The translations under genes and the position numbers were made by a program. A stretch of DNA of 64,000 bases from assembly GCA_016800925.1 (NCBI GenBank), contig JABCPU010000053.1:1-64000 (forward strand), written 5' to 3'. Positions 21,852 to 34,479 of the stretch are shown in pieces. The notes beneath the pieces are model-generated. The model worked only from the letters and a program-made list of their open reading frames with translations, had not been told where the DNA came from and did not search any database. The first letter of the stretch is position 1. Each line of letters opens with the position of its first letter. Source of the stretch: Suillus spraguei. Lineage: Eukaryota > Basidiomycota > Agaricomycetes > Boletales > Suillaceae.

Positions 21852-24800
21852 ATGCAATCAACAGTCCCCAGACGTGCGTCGACGCTGAATTCTGCAGTGC
21901 CGTTGTCTCTCGTAGGCTACACGGCGGACCTCTACTCGGACTCGCGTAAGTACGGATATCAGGGACCAGTGAGAAATGTCCGCTTGCACCGTGCAACAAC
22001 CAATGGTGGAGGGACGATAGCAAAGAGTGACGATGGTTTAAGATGCGTCATTGCAGGACGAGAATGTGAGTCGCGTCTCAATATTCCGAGTAGCACGAGA
22101 TTGACGTGTTATTGAAACTTATCGCTAGCCCTGCGCATCTTGCGTCTGTCTGATCCAGAAGATGTCATAAATAATGACCATAAAGCCTCTATTGGTCGTG
22201 GTGGGCACCGTATTGATGTGTCGCGGAACATATGGGATGGAAGTGGCTTGAAGATTGATAGTGCAAGTACTGATGTCGCCTGGTGCCATGGCAGTAAGCA
22301 ACTACAATGATACTACAATGTTCAGCGCTTCATTCCCATTCCCTCCTTTGAAGGTTATAACAACAAGATTCTCACAAGCGCACGGAATGGGGATCTCATT
22401 ATGTGGGACCTCAACGGGGCTGGCAATGCCAGGTATGGTGCGTAGACTGGTCTAATATCAAATTCTACGTCTCAAATACCGCTAGAAAGAAAGACGAAGT
22501 TTCATATCCGTTCGATCCACAAGTTATCCTGCTCTACTATAGTTCCGTACTACTGTGTTACAGGTTCTGCTGATGGCGATATGCGTGTCTGGGTGTGTGC
22601 TCATCGTGTTCTGGACTCCTCGATAGCTCACTTTTGGTGTAGGATCTTCGGGACATGTCGAAGTCCATCATGAAGATTCACCATCCAACCTCAGTTCGCT
22701 CCCTTGTCTTCTCACCATGTCTATCCCATCCCCTTCAAGCTGTCGTAGGTCTCGACAACGGATCAATATATCGCTGGGATCTTCAAATGGGCCAGAGGGG
22801 CCAGCTCGACAGGTTACCTGTAGCCCACGCAGGCCCAATTCTCGCATTAGACTGGTGTAACACTCCGGGTTCCAGTAATGTTGGTGATGGTATTGGCGCC
22901 GTTAGGAGCTGGATAGTCAGCGGGGTTTGGACCATACTGTCAAAGCATGTTGGTTTTTACTTTACTGCGCTGCGTTACTTATGGGCACCAGGTCTGGGAC
23001 CTCACCACATCTGTCTCGTCCGTTCACATTGCGCATCAGCCTACCTATACCCTACATCCGTCATTCCCTGTACGTCGAGTACTCTGGCGTCCTGAGTTCC
23101 CCTCCGAGATTGCAGTTGTGTCCAATGAGGATTTTGGCGGAGGGAGCAGCACCGAATTATTAGCCAGCCCTCGACTACAGTCCGCAACTCCAGCGTTCAT
23201 TAATGCCTCCAGTTCTGTTACAAAGACAAGGATCCCAAAGGTAACGGTGCCGATGCTGTAGAAATATGGGATGTAAGACGCGGCTGGATTGCTAAATGGA
23301 CTGTTGAGGCGAGCTCGTCAGAAGGGGGAGTGACCGGTCCGTGTGCAAATCACATCAGGTCTCATTGAACTAATCACCTGTGTGCTCTGCACCTGTAGAT
23401 GCCATATTCCGTGACTCGCATGCGCTTTGGGTCCAGCATGCATCTGGAACATTCGCTCAAGTTGACTTACGTAGGTCTGTACGCCCTATTGATGCCGTTC
23501 CGCGCGTGGCGCTCTCGTGGAATGTTGGTATCGATGGGGATACCGACGGAACATTAGCTTTTGTTTCAGATAGGAGAGCTAGATGGGAAATACCCTACGA
23601 TGATATGTCCGTATTTTCCGATTTATGTCGCAACTATTTTCTTATTTGTGATGCAGTCACCCTGACAAACGACACGTACTTCCTGAACGAAAGCTCAAAC
23701 TCAAATGCATTGGTGATAAACCTCGTATGCCCGCTCTGCAGACTATGGGTACGTATGTACGCGGAGGGCTTCGTAATACGGAATCTGGAGGATTATTTGA
23801 GCACCTGGCAAGAAAGTACCTTATCGAGTCTGACGGGAGGAACAGGACCGCCGTTTGCAAGGTGAACGCTGAGGTCAGTGCCCCTCCCGTATGGGTATTT
23901 ATAAATGAACAAATACCCGTAGGTGTCTATTCAAGCGGGAAGCATGCACGCAGCACAAGTATGGCTGCTACTTGGCTCTCTGCTTACCGACGTCATTCCA
24001 GAGTACATTAGATCACCTCATTCGGATAAGAACCATCGGACTGCCGTGCACCTCGCACACTCTAATTCAGCTCCTGCTGCCATTTCTACAGCCGGCACAA
24101 GATCTGGATCACATGCCTCAGGATCCGCCTCGAAACCTACCTCACACCGTGCTGCCTCGTCAGATTCTGTCTCCAAGATGATCCAACAGACACGCCCCAC
24201 TTCCACTTCCCCTGCTCAGCCACGCACTGCCAGTCAAACATACCCTCAACCTCACCCCCAAGATAAATGCTCCACATCGAAAAACAGCAGCGAAACCTCC
24301 GCATCGAGGGAACGTGAAGGGGAGCGAGACGGCCCGCCCACAACTAAGCCACCCCCTAATTCACGAAACTTGACGCCTGCATCATCTACATCCTCATCGC
24401 CTCGCCACATACCCACTTCCCTTCCGCCAACGCCAGCACTCCCGCCTTCGGCAATCATGACGCCTGCTACACCTCGCCGTCCATCAGTTCTTATTTCCAC
24501 TGCGGTACAGGCACAAGGACATGCGCGGCGGCCCTCTATGTATAACCGTACGTCTGCATCCCACAGTGAGAGTCCTAGCACACCTAGTATCAGTGCAAGC
24601 GACCGAAGTCTCCGCCACGTAGGTGAAGGCGCCCTGGATGATTCGGATTCGTCAGACGGCAGTGAAAACTGCGTAGCGGTGAGCGCCAATGCCCAGGATA
24701 GCCATAGTGAAAACGAGAAAGATGTACCATCTGATATCCCTCGACGACCCATGATGTTGAAGTCAAGGAGTCTTAGCATGGGCCGCACAGGCCCAGCGCA

Positions 24801-26195
24801 TCCCAGCCCACTCTCTAGACTTGCTGGGCAACGTTGGACGGAGGATGAGGACGATGGTGGTAAGGAGGATGAGGACGACGAAGCCAGTCCGTCGCCTGGA
24901 TCGACTGATAGTGATGGCGAAGGACATAGCGGCCGTGACTCGGAGTGCAGTACCAGATTACGGAAAGTCGGGGTGAAAGCAGCTTCTGTGACGAGGACAC
25001 GCTCAAGAAAGAACTCGACCACCAAGCGGCTGAAGAGTCGCGCGAGGAGCGCCACCGTCGCTGTTCTGGCTGCATCACTACCATCTCCTGCGCAGTCAGC
25101 GTCCGAGAGTTCTCACTTGGTGAAGCAGACGAGCTGCAGTAGCATTCGCACGGTTACTGCCGGATCCGTCCGTGAACAAGACCAAAATACTGGGCTCATA
25201 CATCATGATGGAGATGCCTCGCATGCTGACGAGGAGTCGGATGATTACCAAGCCTGGCATGGTATGACTGAATCTCGACGTCGCGTTGTGATGGAAGAAG
25301 AAGCTCAGTTCCGCGATGCAGCATGGCACGCACTTAGGGGGGCGGTTGAAGAATTTGCAGAAGCAGTAAGGAATAAATTGGCGTGGTCTCACATAGTATC
25401 TGATACAACACGAAACAGGGTGATGTTCAGATGTGCGCTATGCTGACGCTCGTTGCAGCGAAGGAACTGGGGATCAGCCGGAGGAGAGGTTTGCAATTCT
25501 TAGAGGCATATATTGGTAAGCTTTAGTGTTCGCCTTTCATGAACGTTTGAACCAATACCCGTAAGAACTGCTCACTCGCCTTCGACTGCACACCTGTGCC
25601 GCGTACTTGCGTAAATGCAGCGATTTCGATGACGTTTTAAACACCACCAAAGTGGGTCCTGTTCAGCTGATAAGCGGGATGGTGCTGAAGATAAGCTTCA
25701 GCTCGAAACCATCATTTATACTGCTTGTGGACGTTGTCGAAAACCTATTCTTCTTTCACGTGCTCGAACAGTAACTGGAGCTCACGCATTATGTACGACA
25801 TGCAGAAGTGCGGTCGTGAAATGTTCCATATGGTCAGTCAAGCACTGTCTGTTAATTCTGCACGCTGAGTACTCGTTGTCATTAGCCATCTTCCCGTCCG
25901 CACACTACTTTTCCAATGCTCTGTTTGCACGCATGGTGGTCACCAGGACTGCTATAGGCGATATTACATGGGGCATCCGATGGTCGATATCCCAACCTCT
26001 TTATCGGATCGAGGGCGTTCGCTGATCAGAGAACGAGATGATGATGGGGAGGAGGGAGAGGAGGTCACCTGCTCTGAGGGTCGGGGGGAGAGGACATTGG
26101 CGGGCCATCCATGTGCAGCCGGATGCGGGCATTACTGTTGGGCAACTGTGGGCGGGCACCTTGACGCAAAAAAGCTTCATGACCAGTCGCCTTAG
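21852..26195 (+). CDS. RTC1: WDR24 / SEA2 (RTC1), GATOR2-SEACAT subunit
   Basis: It starts at the ATG at 21852 (MQSTVPRRAST). WD40 blades are recognisable: LRILRLSDPEDVIN, NGDLIMWDLNGAG, ITGSADGDMRVWDLRDM-type, VVGLDNGSIYRWDL, and SIHIAHQ-type segments followed by VEIWDVRRGWIAKW. A ~500-residue low-complexity Ser/Thr/Pro-rich exon (23923-25446) follows, with acidic Asp/Glu tracts near 24840-24910. The C-terminus has zinc-binding CxxC pairs: ACGRC, CTTC, CSIC, CSVC and CAAGCGHYC (about 25720-26150), matching the WDR24 RING/zinc-ribbon end. The stop is at 26193-26195. GATOR2 activates TORC1 on amino-acid sufficiency. Oddities: one G is missing from a G-run at about 22922, which breaks the frame before LDHTVK; a second shift probably lies near 23215; and one intron appears to be GC-AG. 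Confidence 0.9.
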
Positions 26196-26334
26196 GAATT
26201 GCTTTAACTTTACATGGTCGGTTTTGCCGTCGTAAATTTGGATATCCTGGTCTCTCACGACCGCAATATAAATTTTGGTTGGCGAATACCGAACGCAGCG
26301 GACGGTACCTTTTTCTACGATTCATAGTTCGTAT

Positions 26335-26400
26335 TGAAATTGGACGGGAAGAACAAGGTTGCCGTTTGCAAGCTAAACACCGAAGTTAGTGTTCTTCTCC
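26335..26400 (+). repeat. Short duplicated fragment of the WDR24 gene
   Basis: The segment aligns with the WDR24 exon at about 23830-23890. Both read GACGGGA-GAACA-G, then CCGTTTGCAAG, then AACRCYGARGTYAGTG, with scattered substitutions and no open frame here. It lies just downstream of the WDR24 stop, so it looks like a small local duplication that has since diverged. Confidence 0.65.
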
Positions 26401-27052
26401 CTGAAAGACTTCAGGGAATTCAGCGACGACGACCATCATTTGAGAATTGACTGAGTTTTGAGGTTCAAATCAGAATTCGAACTTCCGAAGACCAGATAAC
26501 AACTTACAAAATCAAATGGAACGAGGACCGAGCAGCGCCCTACTACACGTTGATTCAAGTTGTATGAGAATCGACTATGAGTGCGCTGACCAGCGGCAAA
26601 CAGTACTTGGACCAGCCAATTGTAATATTCCAGGTGCGAATAAAAACACATGATGTGATGGGTACAAAAAAACAAGGCTATTATGACATTTCTACTTGCT
26701 GCGCGCGACCGCTTCCTCTGACTGTGTCTGTTGAGCTGCCGCCAGCTTTCTCTCATCTTCCAGGCTGTCGTTGGGGCAATTTCAGTGACACAGTTTACAA
26801 CCTAGAAGTCAAGCGGTGTAGACTGGGAAGCACTTGGCGGTTAGATGTACTACTTATGTAATTACATGATAGTCGTAGTACTACCGGGTTGTGGCAGTGA
26901 TGCGGCGGAGCCCGTTTTCGGAAGCTTCCGATATTACGGCGGTCACGATCATATTGTACACCGAGGTCCGAAATTAATAGGGCACACCTAAGGCGGTTCT
27001 CTGGTCTCTTTGACTTCGTACTGGGTATCGTGTCGACAGTTTCCATACGACA
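26401..27052. other. Intergenic, no gene seen
   Basis: There is no supported coding sequence between the WDR24 3' region and HID1. Open frames on both strands are short and lack recognisable domains. Confidence 0.5.
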
Positions 27053-30000
27053 ATGTTCGCCAAACTTCCACAGACGCTAACTGCACCTTTTGGATTATTG
27101 ACCGACGAGGCGAAGCTAGCATTTCGCAGTCGCCCCCAGGGAATATCTAAGCTGTACACCACGAGGGTGAGTTTGAGATACCCGCTTTCATCTAGACTTT
27201 GACTATAATGATAAGTTGTCAACTGTAGCACATAGCCGAAACTGACAGTTACTGGGATCAGGTCTGTGATACCTAATTTATCATCCAAATATTCAATTGA
27301 ATAATATATCTTAGTACTTTACCCTCTTTGACACGCCTTCTGATGTCTTCTCCCTCATATCAACTCATGATAGTACGTCCCAGCATTTGGTTATTAGTGC
27401 AGGCAGCTAATGAGACCTCCAAAGTTCGTAGAGCTCTCCTTGACTCGCCAGAAAATGTAGCAACTCTCATCAGAGTTGTGACGTCTCGTCTGTTCAATCT
27501 TGTGTCTGACCACACCTTCCCATCCGTACCACCAGCGTCTATGGTGTCATATGCTACTTCCTTCATGATGACCTCGAGCACAGAGCGTAACGCGACGAAG
27601 GAGGTCCTCAACAGTCTGCGAGTCCTGCAAAGGGTGTTGCCTGTTGTGTTTGAGGTTGAGGGAGAGTCCAACGCATTTGAACTCGAGGTGTTGTGGAAGA
27701 AGGTCGAAGTCGACGACGAAATTGTACCCACAGCTCCGGAACAGGCACCTCAGTTCGTTATCGAAGATGACGATGACGGGAGTGAGAGTGGTCATGGCTC
27801 TAATACGCAATCACAGACTCCTCACCCGAAACGGACGAAAACGTTGCCTTCGTTAGGAGAAAAGTTGTTCACTTGCGTCAACGATCTCATGTTTTGTTGC
27901 GGTTTCAGCCTCCCCACGAAGATACAAGTGGATCATTACAAGATAAACTATGTTATATGGTACGTATCGTTGGTTCAAAACATATCCCCGACTTACAATT
28001 ACCTAGGGAAAAGGGTGTGGGCTCGACAACTGACTCAGGACCAAATCATGCATATGACTACAATAAAACTGAGGTTTTACGGCTTCTCCTTGTCCTTTTA
28101 TCACGTCAGATATACATCCCGCCTGCCGCCCTCTTCACGCATCCGTCATTTTACACTCTGCATGTAGTTCGAAAAACTCCCCGACGCGACGTTTTGACAT
28201 TGCTTTGTCCTTGTTAAACACCGTGATAAACTCCGCCACGACCAACAACATGACCATTGCCAGTGTAGCCGGCAAGGTCCCTTACAACCACCTAGTTTTC
28301 AAGGGTGAGGATTCCAGGACAGCACTTGTAGGCATGTGTCTCCAAGTTTTGTGTGTTTTGTTGGATTTCCAGAGTGGTCCAGCCAGAGACATCGTTTCAG
28401 ATTCTGGAGACGCTACCTCATCATCCCCGACTGCACAAACAAATGCCTTTCGCTATTTTTTGGCAAAATTGGTGAACTTGTCTTCTTTATCTGAGAATAC
28501 TATTGTTTATGGCGTATAGCATCGCACACAGGATTTCGCTTTCATCTTGAGTGGCATCATCGCCATTCTAGAGCAACAGCTAGCTATATCAAACAATCTA
28601 CTCCCTGGATCCAGGAAGTCGGTTCCTTATGTGCCTGAAACTAGTATGCATGTCTTTTACGTTCACCGCACTCTTCTGATATCGTACAGTCGTTTTGTTC
28701 TGGAAGATCATCGAGCTCAACAAGGTAAGTAGATCGTCTATTCAGTAGTGCTGATCTAATTTCTGATCTTTTCTCTAAGAAATTCCGTGCTTACCTACTG
28801 GACTCAGATAAAGCAGTTGATGTCCTCGCGTATCTTCTGTGTTATTCACTCGAGATCAAAGATAAGCCACGTATGTCTTCTCTAGCTATCTCTCGGGCGA
28901 GGATATATTTCAATGGTTTTCTAGAGCAACACGGCCTTTGTAGAGCGCTCTCATACATCATCCAGACGCTATCGGCTGAGTCCGCATTTGGCAATAAGCT
29001 CTCGTCACCAATAAATATTCAGATACCGACAAAATGGGTGTCTCAGGGGGCATCGCATGGGACCGCTGGAGATTTCATGATTACTGTGAGCGAACAAGTA
29101 ACTTTTACATTTGTAAAATTAACCTTTCGTAGTCAATATACTCCATCATTGCAACTACTTCAGGCTCCCTCAATTCCATATACCCGGCACTTATCATCGC
29201 GCTCACAAATGCGGCACCATATTTCAAAAATCTGTCTGTTGTTGCGTCCAATCGTTTGCTCCAGCTCTTCACTTCGTTCTCGAATCCTCTATTCCTCTTA
29301 TCCGACGAGAGCCACCCAAGACTTCTATTTCTTATGTGAGTCATCGTCACATGGGAGCAACACGACGCTTACTTGTTCCCAAGGCTCGAGGTGTTCAACT
29401 CAGTAGTATTCCATCACCTTTCCGATAACCCCAATCTTTTGTATGCAGTCATCACTGCACAAAAAACTTTCGAAGAACTAGGGACATTCACTCTTGCCCG
29501 CGGACTTCGAGAGATCCAGCGTGTACAGCGGATCAAGGAGGAGCAAGCAACCAAGGCGGAACGCGACCGAAAGGATAGCCCACAAGAGGAGCGCACGTCC
29601 ACGGAGAGTGCACACCAGGAGAAATTACGCCTACTTATGAACGAAAACGACCCTGCCTTTATCGTCGCCTCGGATATTGAGTCTACTTCGTCTTCTGGTG
29701 AGGACCTTGAAGCTGGCCTGGGTGGGCATGAACAAACCGAGACCCGTCCACTCACGTCTCCATCTTCGGAGAATAGTCCAACAACAAGTACCAGGACTAT
29801 AACAGCTGTGTCAGAGAAGGCGAGAGGCAAGATGAAGGCTCGGCGGTCGTTGTCGTCGGACACAATTAATGGAGATCGCATGGCCGCTGCTGGCATTGGT
29901 AGGAATGGGTTTTTACCCACCCAGGAATGGGTGAGCCGCGGTTCGCACTAACGCAACGTTATCTGTCACTAACTTCCATAAAACTAGGTTACGTCTTGGC

Positions 30001-30497
30001 AACAAGGGTGAGTATCTGTGAGCTGGTGTTCGAGTGTCTCCTAAATATTGACAGGCTACCCTTGGATACTGTGATGCTGGTCATATCGGAGCTCTTGCCG
30101 AAGATCCAGAATCTACAGGCTGGCAGGCAGAAGGCCAACTCAGCCAACGCTATCACAGATTTTTTGCGAAGTGTGACATTGACTGATATTCTGCCTCCTG
30201 TACCAGTGTTATATCCGAGACGATTTGTGGTATGTTCTTCTCATCGATTGCGGGAGACACTAATCCAGCGATTAGTGGTCGGATGCATCAATTGTTTGGT
30301 TGACGTCGCTTATATGGGGAGGGGTTTATGTGCATGGAATGTCGCCTCTCGGGATATGGAACTCCACTAACGCGCGACTCTTTTTTGTGAAGCACACGCA
30401 ACCGCAACAGCGGCAAATCACGGATGCGATGTCAAGCGTCGTCGGTGGGCTGTTCTCGCCCACTAGACAAAGACCCGAGCGTTCGTCCAATCAGTGA
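27053..30497 (+). CDS. HID1: HID1 family protein (Golgi/secretory trafficking; Ftp105/Ecm30 relatives)
   Basis: It starts MFAKLPQTLTAPFGLLTDEA at 27053. Exons then read SYWDQYFTLFDTPSDVFSLI, RALLDSPENVATLI, VLNSLRVLQRVLPVVFE, and LGEKLFTCVNDLMFCCGF, the block order of HID1. Middle blocks include YIPPAALFTHPSFYTLH and RRDVLTLLC followed by LLNTVINSAT. Late exons give GSLNSIYPALIIALTNAAPY and LEVFNSVVFHHLSDNPNLLY, an acidic Ser-rich insert, and a C-terminus ending RPERSSNQ (TGA 30495-30497). HID1 proteins are N-myristoylated or peripheral Golgi proteins needed for vesicle sorting; this N-terminus has no Gly2, so myristoylation is not expected. One base is missing between LLC and LLNT (about 28208); downstream frame and homology are otherwise intact. 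Confidence 0.9.
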
Positions 30498-32182
30498 TAT
30501 TTCATGGTTTCGTGTGTTTCTTAGTGTACTGTAAATATGTGTGCCATTCATGATGATGTTACGGAAGGTCTACCTCAAGGACATAATATCAGACGTGTCT
30601 CAGTGTAGATACGAAAAACGGTTCTTGTCATATTTTTAGTTGGCAGTTTGTGATTTGAAGTTCCTTTACCAACTTAGTATGTTGACAGATGAAATTGGGA
30701 TCTCACTGAGATACTTTTCATTGTTTGCATTGGCTCAATACCGGTTACCGAATGCTCAACAACTTGTACGTACTCACATTAGAATTAAAGAGTAGAGAAA
30801 TCAGTGATGCGTTGCTCATAGGCAGTTGAAATTTCACTCATCGTTCACCGCAGACAATGATGGCATAAAAATTGTTTGATTATTTTTTCCCCAATTGACA
30901 CAAAGAGTGCATCATCGGAACGGGTGCATTAAAAACCCCGGTGGGGAAAAGCTACCGCCCTCAGCACTCTTGTGTATAAAGATTACATGGCAGAAAAACA
31001 CAGGTAGGAGAGGAAAGTAAGACATTCGCGCTGGAGACTATCGGGATAATATGGCGCACAGTGTAAACTCACTTAAGCGGAGTCCAGAGTCTCGTCCAAG
31101 GCGTCCTACATGATCCAGAGAGGAGTGGCGCTTTACCGGGCTCCTCGAACCTCCACCGTATTGCAGCGATGCACGGCTTTGGCACCCGTGCGCACAGCAA
31201 CGCCAAGATTGCTACTCTTGGAGCGTCACCGGGCTCATGCGCGCTCGACATCCGCGAGGGACCTCGGTGTCGACGCGCATGAGCGTTACGAGGATGGGCA
31301 GATCGGCCCAGAGCCTCGACGAATATCTTGATGGACATCCGTATTATAACGCGCGTACTCAAGTGAGAAGAAGTAAGCCTAGGATAGGGTAGAAGGGTGA
31401 GAGAGGGGTAATGAGGTCAATCTGAGTTGGGGAAACGCACCTTATGTATGAGCGGTGATACGTCCAAGCAAGGTCAAAGTGAGAAGCTGTGGCATGACGC
31501 CACCCCTAAAGGTTCAAGCGGACCGTTTGCCACATGCCCATAAGTCCAGAAAGAAATAATTTTTTGGAGGACTGGAGTCACAAGCCTGACATCGGAAACC
31601 ATATCGGTGGTTTGCCCAATTATGTCGAACGAGTGGCATTCACTCCTTGGCAACCTGCGCCCACTACAACAAACAAATACAGTTCAGCATTTATCCGCGA
31701 ACATCATAAAAGGCGAAGTGCGCCATCTGATAAGAATTTTAGCGTTCCTCCGAGGCCGTTGGATTAATCTTCAAAGAATCTGGGAATCCCTCGACGCACT
31801 TCGAGAAGAGAATGGTAAGCGAGGCTAAGAAGAGCTGAAGTGGGCCCCAGAACAAAGCCATTGGTTGAGTTCTGTTCTTGACGACGGTTTTTAGTGACAA
31901 ATGGGGATGAAGAACAGGACGACCTTTGACAGTCTTTCACAATCACAGTTGATGATGGACTATTATCCACGTGACCCTGAACACTACACCTGCCGAATCA
32001 ACCCAAATTCCAGAATCAGAAGCAAATCAGAAGATACTGATAGGCTTCAACCAGATGTGGCGCAAGATTAAACCGACAACTCCTCATGCAGATTTCAGGG
32101 AAAGAGGCGCACGAGCAAAGCCATCTAATCTCCAACCCAAATCGCGATTTGTTGTTGGAAGAAGAAAAAAACAATAAATTTG
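30498..32182. other. Long intergenic region, no supported gene
   Basis: Short open frames occur on both strands, for example a GC-rich 97-codon frame at 31362-31069 and a 77-codon frame at 31534-31767. None shows a recognisable domain or consistent splice pattern. The rest is AT-rich and contains the terminators of HID1 (+) and POLD2 (-). Confidence 0.5.
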
Positions 32183-34015
32183 TCAGCCTTCTGCCATGGC
32201 ATGTCCGTCATCTCCTGAAGGCTGCTGTTCTTCGCCACCCGCACTCAATCCCTCGACCCCAAAATCCACGCGCTGCACTTCCAAAGTCCGCAGATTGACA
32301 AGTACTAGAACGCCCGTCTGCGAGAAGCTAGGCACTAGAACAATTCTGCAACATCTTCCTGCCCTGTCAGATCCATCTTCTAAACCCACTAGCTTTGTAT
32401 CGAATTGGGGCATCCCGCCAACAAAGTAAATATCCGGAGTTTCCCACAAAACAAAAGGGTCTCGGTCTCGATAAGGGTGACACCACAGTGTGTCCGGAGC
32501 AGTTGGAGCAACGTGGCGCCATCTTAGGGTTGAAGCAGCGATCGACACGAGGCTCGAGGGCGGGGTTGGAAGGTATTTGTACATGTCAAGAACGGGCTGT
32601 CCAGAGGTCACCAATAGGCTGCGAGTGACAGGGGGATGATTTGATGGAGAAGACGAAGCTCGCCCTTCGTTCGGTATCGATGACGCGATTTCATCACATC
32701 TTACGCGAAGCCAGGCCGGATTCGATTCGCAGTGGAATGACTCGAATGCTGCAGCCTTTCCGAACATCGCACGGGGGAAAGGCTGCTGTGGAAGAATGGT
32801 TCCAGAAGGATCATCCTCTCCAGGCAATATGTGGACGGGAAGTGCGGAGGTTAAATCAAGAAGATGGGCGGAAAGAGCAAGATTCGGATGAGGAGAAAAA
32901 TTTGCCTGTGCTGAAGCACCAAATTTTCTCTGGCATACACTTGGTCATTTGCCATTACAAAGAAATAATTTAATCTTACTGGTCTCTTGTCGTCTTCACC
33001 CTCTTCACCGTATTCTGCAAGTGATAGTGAATTTCCGGCGATAATAAGGCGTGTTATTTGTGATGCCAATTGTTGGTCCTCAGGACCGCCTGCTTCTCCC
33101 GTGAGATACTCTACGAGCATTTGTATTTGCGCATCCGCAGGTGAGGGTGACCCAATGGATAGCCCCGAAATGACGGCCACATATTCACCTTGTGTGGACG
33201 AAGAACTAGGTCACAAAGTGTCTCGGGCTCAGTTGTATATCGGGAAGGCAATAAACTTACTCCACATCCATCATGACGTCTGAGTCGAAATTTTCTTTTT
33301 CTGCAAATGTTGCAAGTCCCGCAGTGCACATATCTACAACTTCGAAATCTCCGGTGGGCGTTTCCATGCCAAGAGCGGCGACTATGACGCCTGTGACTAG
33401 GCGTTCTTCATTGACACGGTCACCGACTAATTTAATACGACCCGATTCATCCTCCAACATAACGCTGTCTTCATCGCAGTAGAATTTCTCACGTGGGGGT
33501 GGAGCCGGGATGGAATGCTTCACATATATCAACTCTGAGAATGCCCGGTTGCATGTACGAGCTACTCACATCTCGGCCGATGTCTTCCAGAACATTTGGC
33601 TTGAGTGGCATGTCCATGTAGACTGTACCTATTACCCAACATAGTTGAGATTTAACAACATCAAGAACACGCGCTACATAGAGCGGTTCACCTAATTGTA
33701 CCTGCTGTGAGCGCTCAAAAAAGATGAAAGGTTGTTGTCGCGTACTTTGTAGTCCATCCCACCTAGCTTTTGCTCGCCTCTCCACTGCATGTCTCAGCAT
33801 TGTCAGACGTGTAAAGTATATATTCGCATATTGGTGCTTGTAGGACCTGTTCTTTGAATCTATCAAGAAAGACGGTGTCGTCTCAGTTGGAGGAACAATG
33901 GTGCTTGTCGGTCGGACAAGTGGACATGATGGAGTTGGTCTGTACAAATAAATGAGACCTCTTATGATCTATGTATATGCAAGAATGTCACCCACATTGA
34001 GTCAAGAGTTGCCAT
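32183..34015 (-). CDS. POLD2: DNA polymerase delta small subunit (POLD2 / Cdc1 / Pol31)
   Basis: A short first exon (MATLDS, start at 34015) is spliced to PTPSCPLVRPTST. The block RSYKHQYANIYFTRLTMLR is the hallmark of B-subunit N-termini. Then come CWVIGTVYMDMPLKPNVL, YCDEDSVMLEDESGRIKLVG, and LVTGVIVAALGMETPTGDF (OB fold). The inactive calcineurin-like phosphoesterase domain follows: VAVISGLSIG, ITRLIIAGNSLS, LPVHILPGEDDPSG, LPQQPFPRAMF, RHVAPTAPDTLWCHPY, IYFVGGMPQFDTKL. It ends DDGHAMAEG. The subunit bridges the catalytic subunit to Pol32 and is essential for replication. Frames join cleanly across introns (one at about 32827-32990). Divergent from GAD. Confidence 0.95.
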
Positions 34016-34479
34016 CTCGGATGCTCAGTTTCTAGTAGGCGGTCAGACTCCCGGTGGACGTGAGTCGCGACTCGTGATACGCGTTAAGTTATTGAATTTG
34101 GTCGTGTTTGTAAGCAATTCTTTTCTTGGACCACTGCAGTGATCATGTTGATCAGACCCCTAGTCACCTCAGCACGTAGTAGCTGTGGAATTTCTTATAT
34201 TCAAATGGAATGCCATTGGTATGGTGTGTACACAATTTCTTCACTGAAATCATGAGCTCATCTTGTTGTCATCAATACTAGTAACAGCGAGTCTGGTCTT
34301 AGTCTGCTCCAAAAGAACGTTGCAAGTGATCGGACTACATGACGTATAACTCGTTTATTCTAAGGACCACAGCTTATTCGTCGTATGTTCAAAAGTCCCC
34401 GGAAGCGACCCGGAGGACTATATAAGATGAGATAAGATAATCGCAAATACTATTCACTTCTCTTCTTCTATCATCTACA
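34016..34479. promoter_or_regulatory. Divergent promoter POLD2 / GAD with TATA box on the GAD side
   Basis: The two start codons are 464 bp apart. TATATAA at about 34419-34425 lies some 55 bp before the GAD ATG and is followed by several GATAA words (34431-34440). GATA words are binding sites of nitrogen-regulatory GATA factors in fungi; that they act here is inference. Confidence 0.5.

Noticed and set aside
24252..25055. 267-codon minus-strand open frame
   Set aside because: It is antisense to the Ser/Thr/Pro-rich exon of WDR24, where biased codon use opens the opposite strand. No domain is visible.
29414..29920. 168-codon minus-strand open frame
   Set aside because: Antisense shadow of the charged, low-complexity exon of HID1.
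31069..31362. GC-rich 97-codon minus frame
   Set aside because: No recognisable domain, no partner exons, and an open frame is expected by chance in GC-rich DNA.
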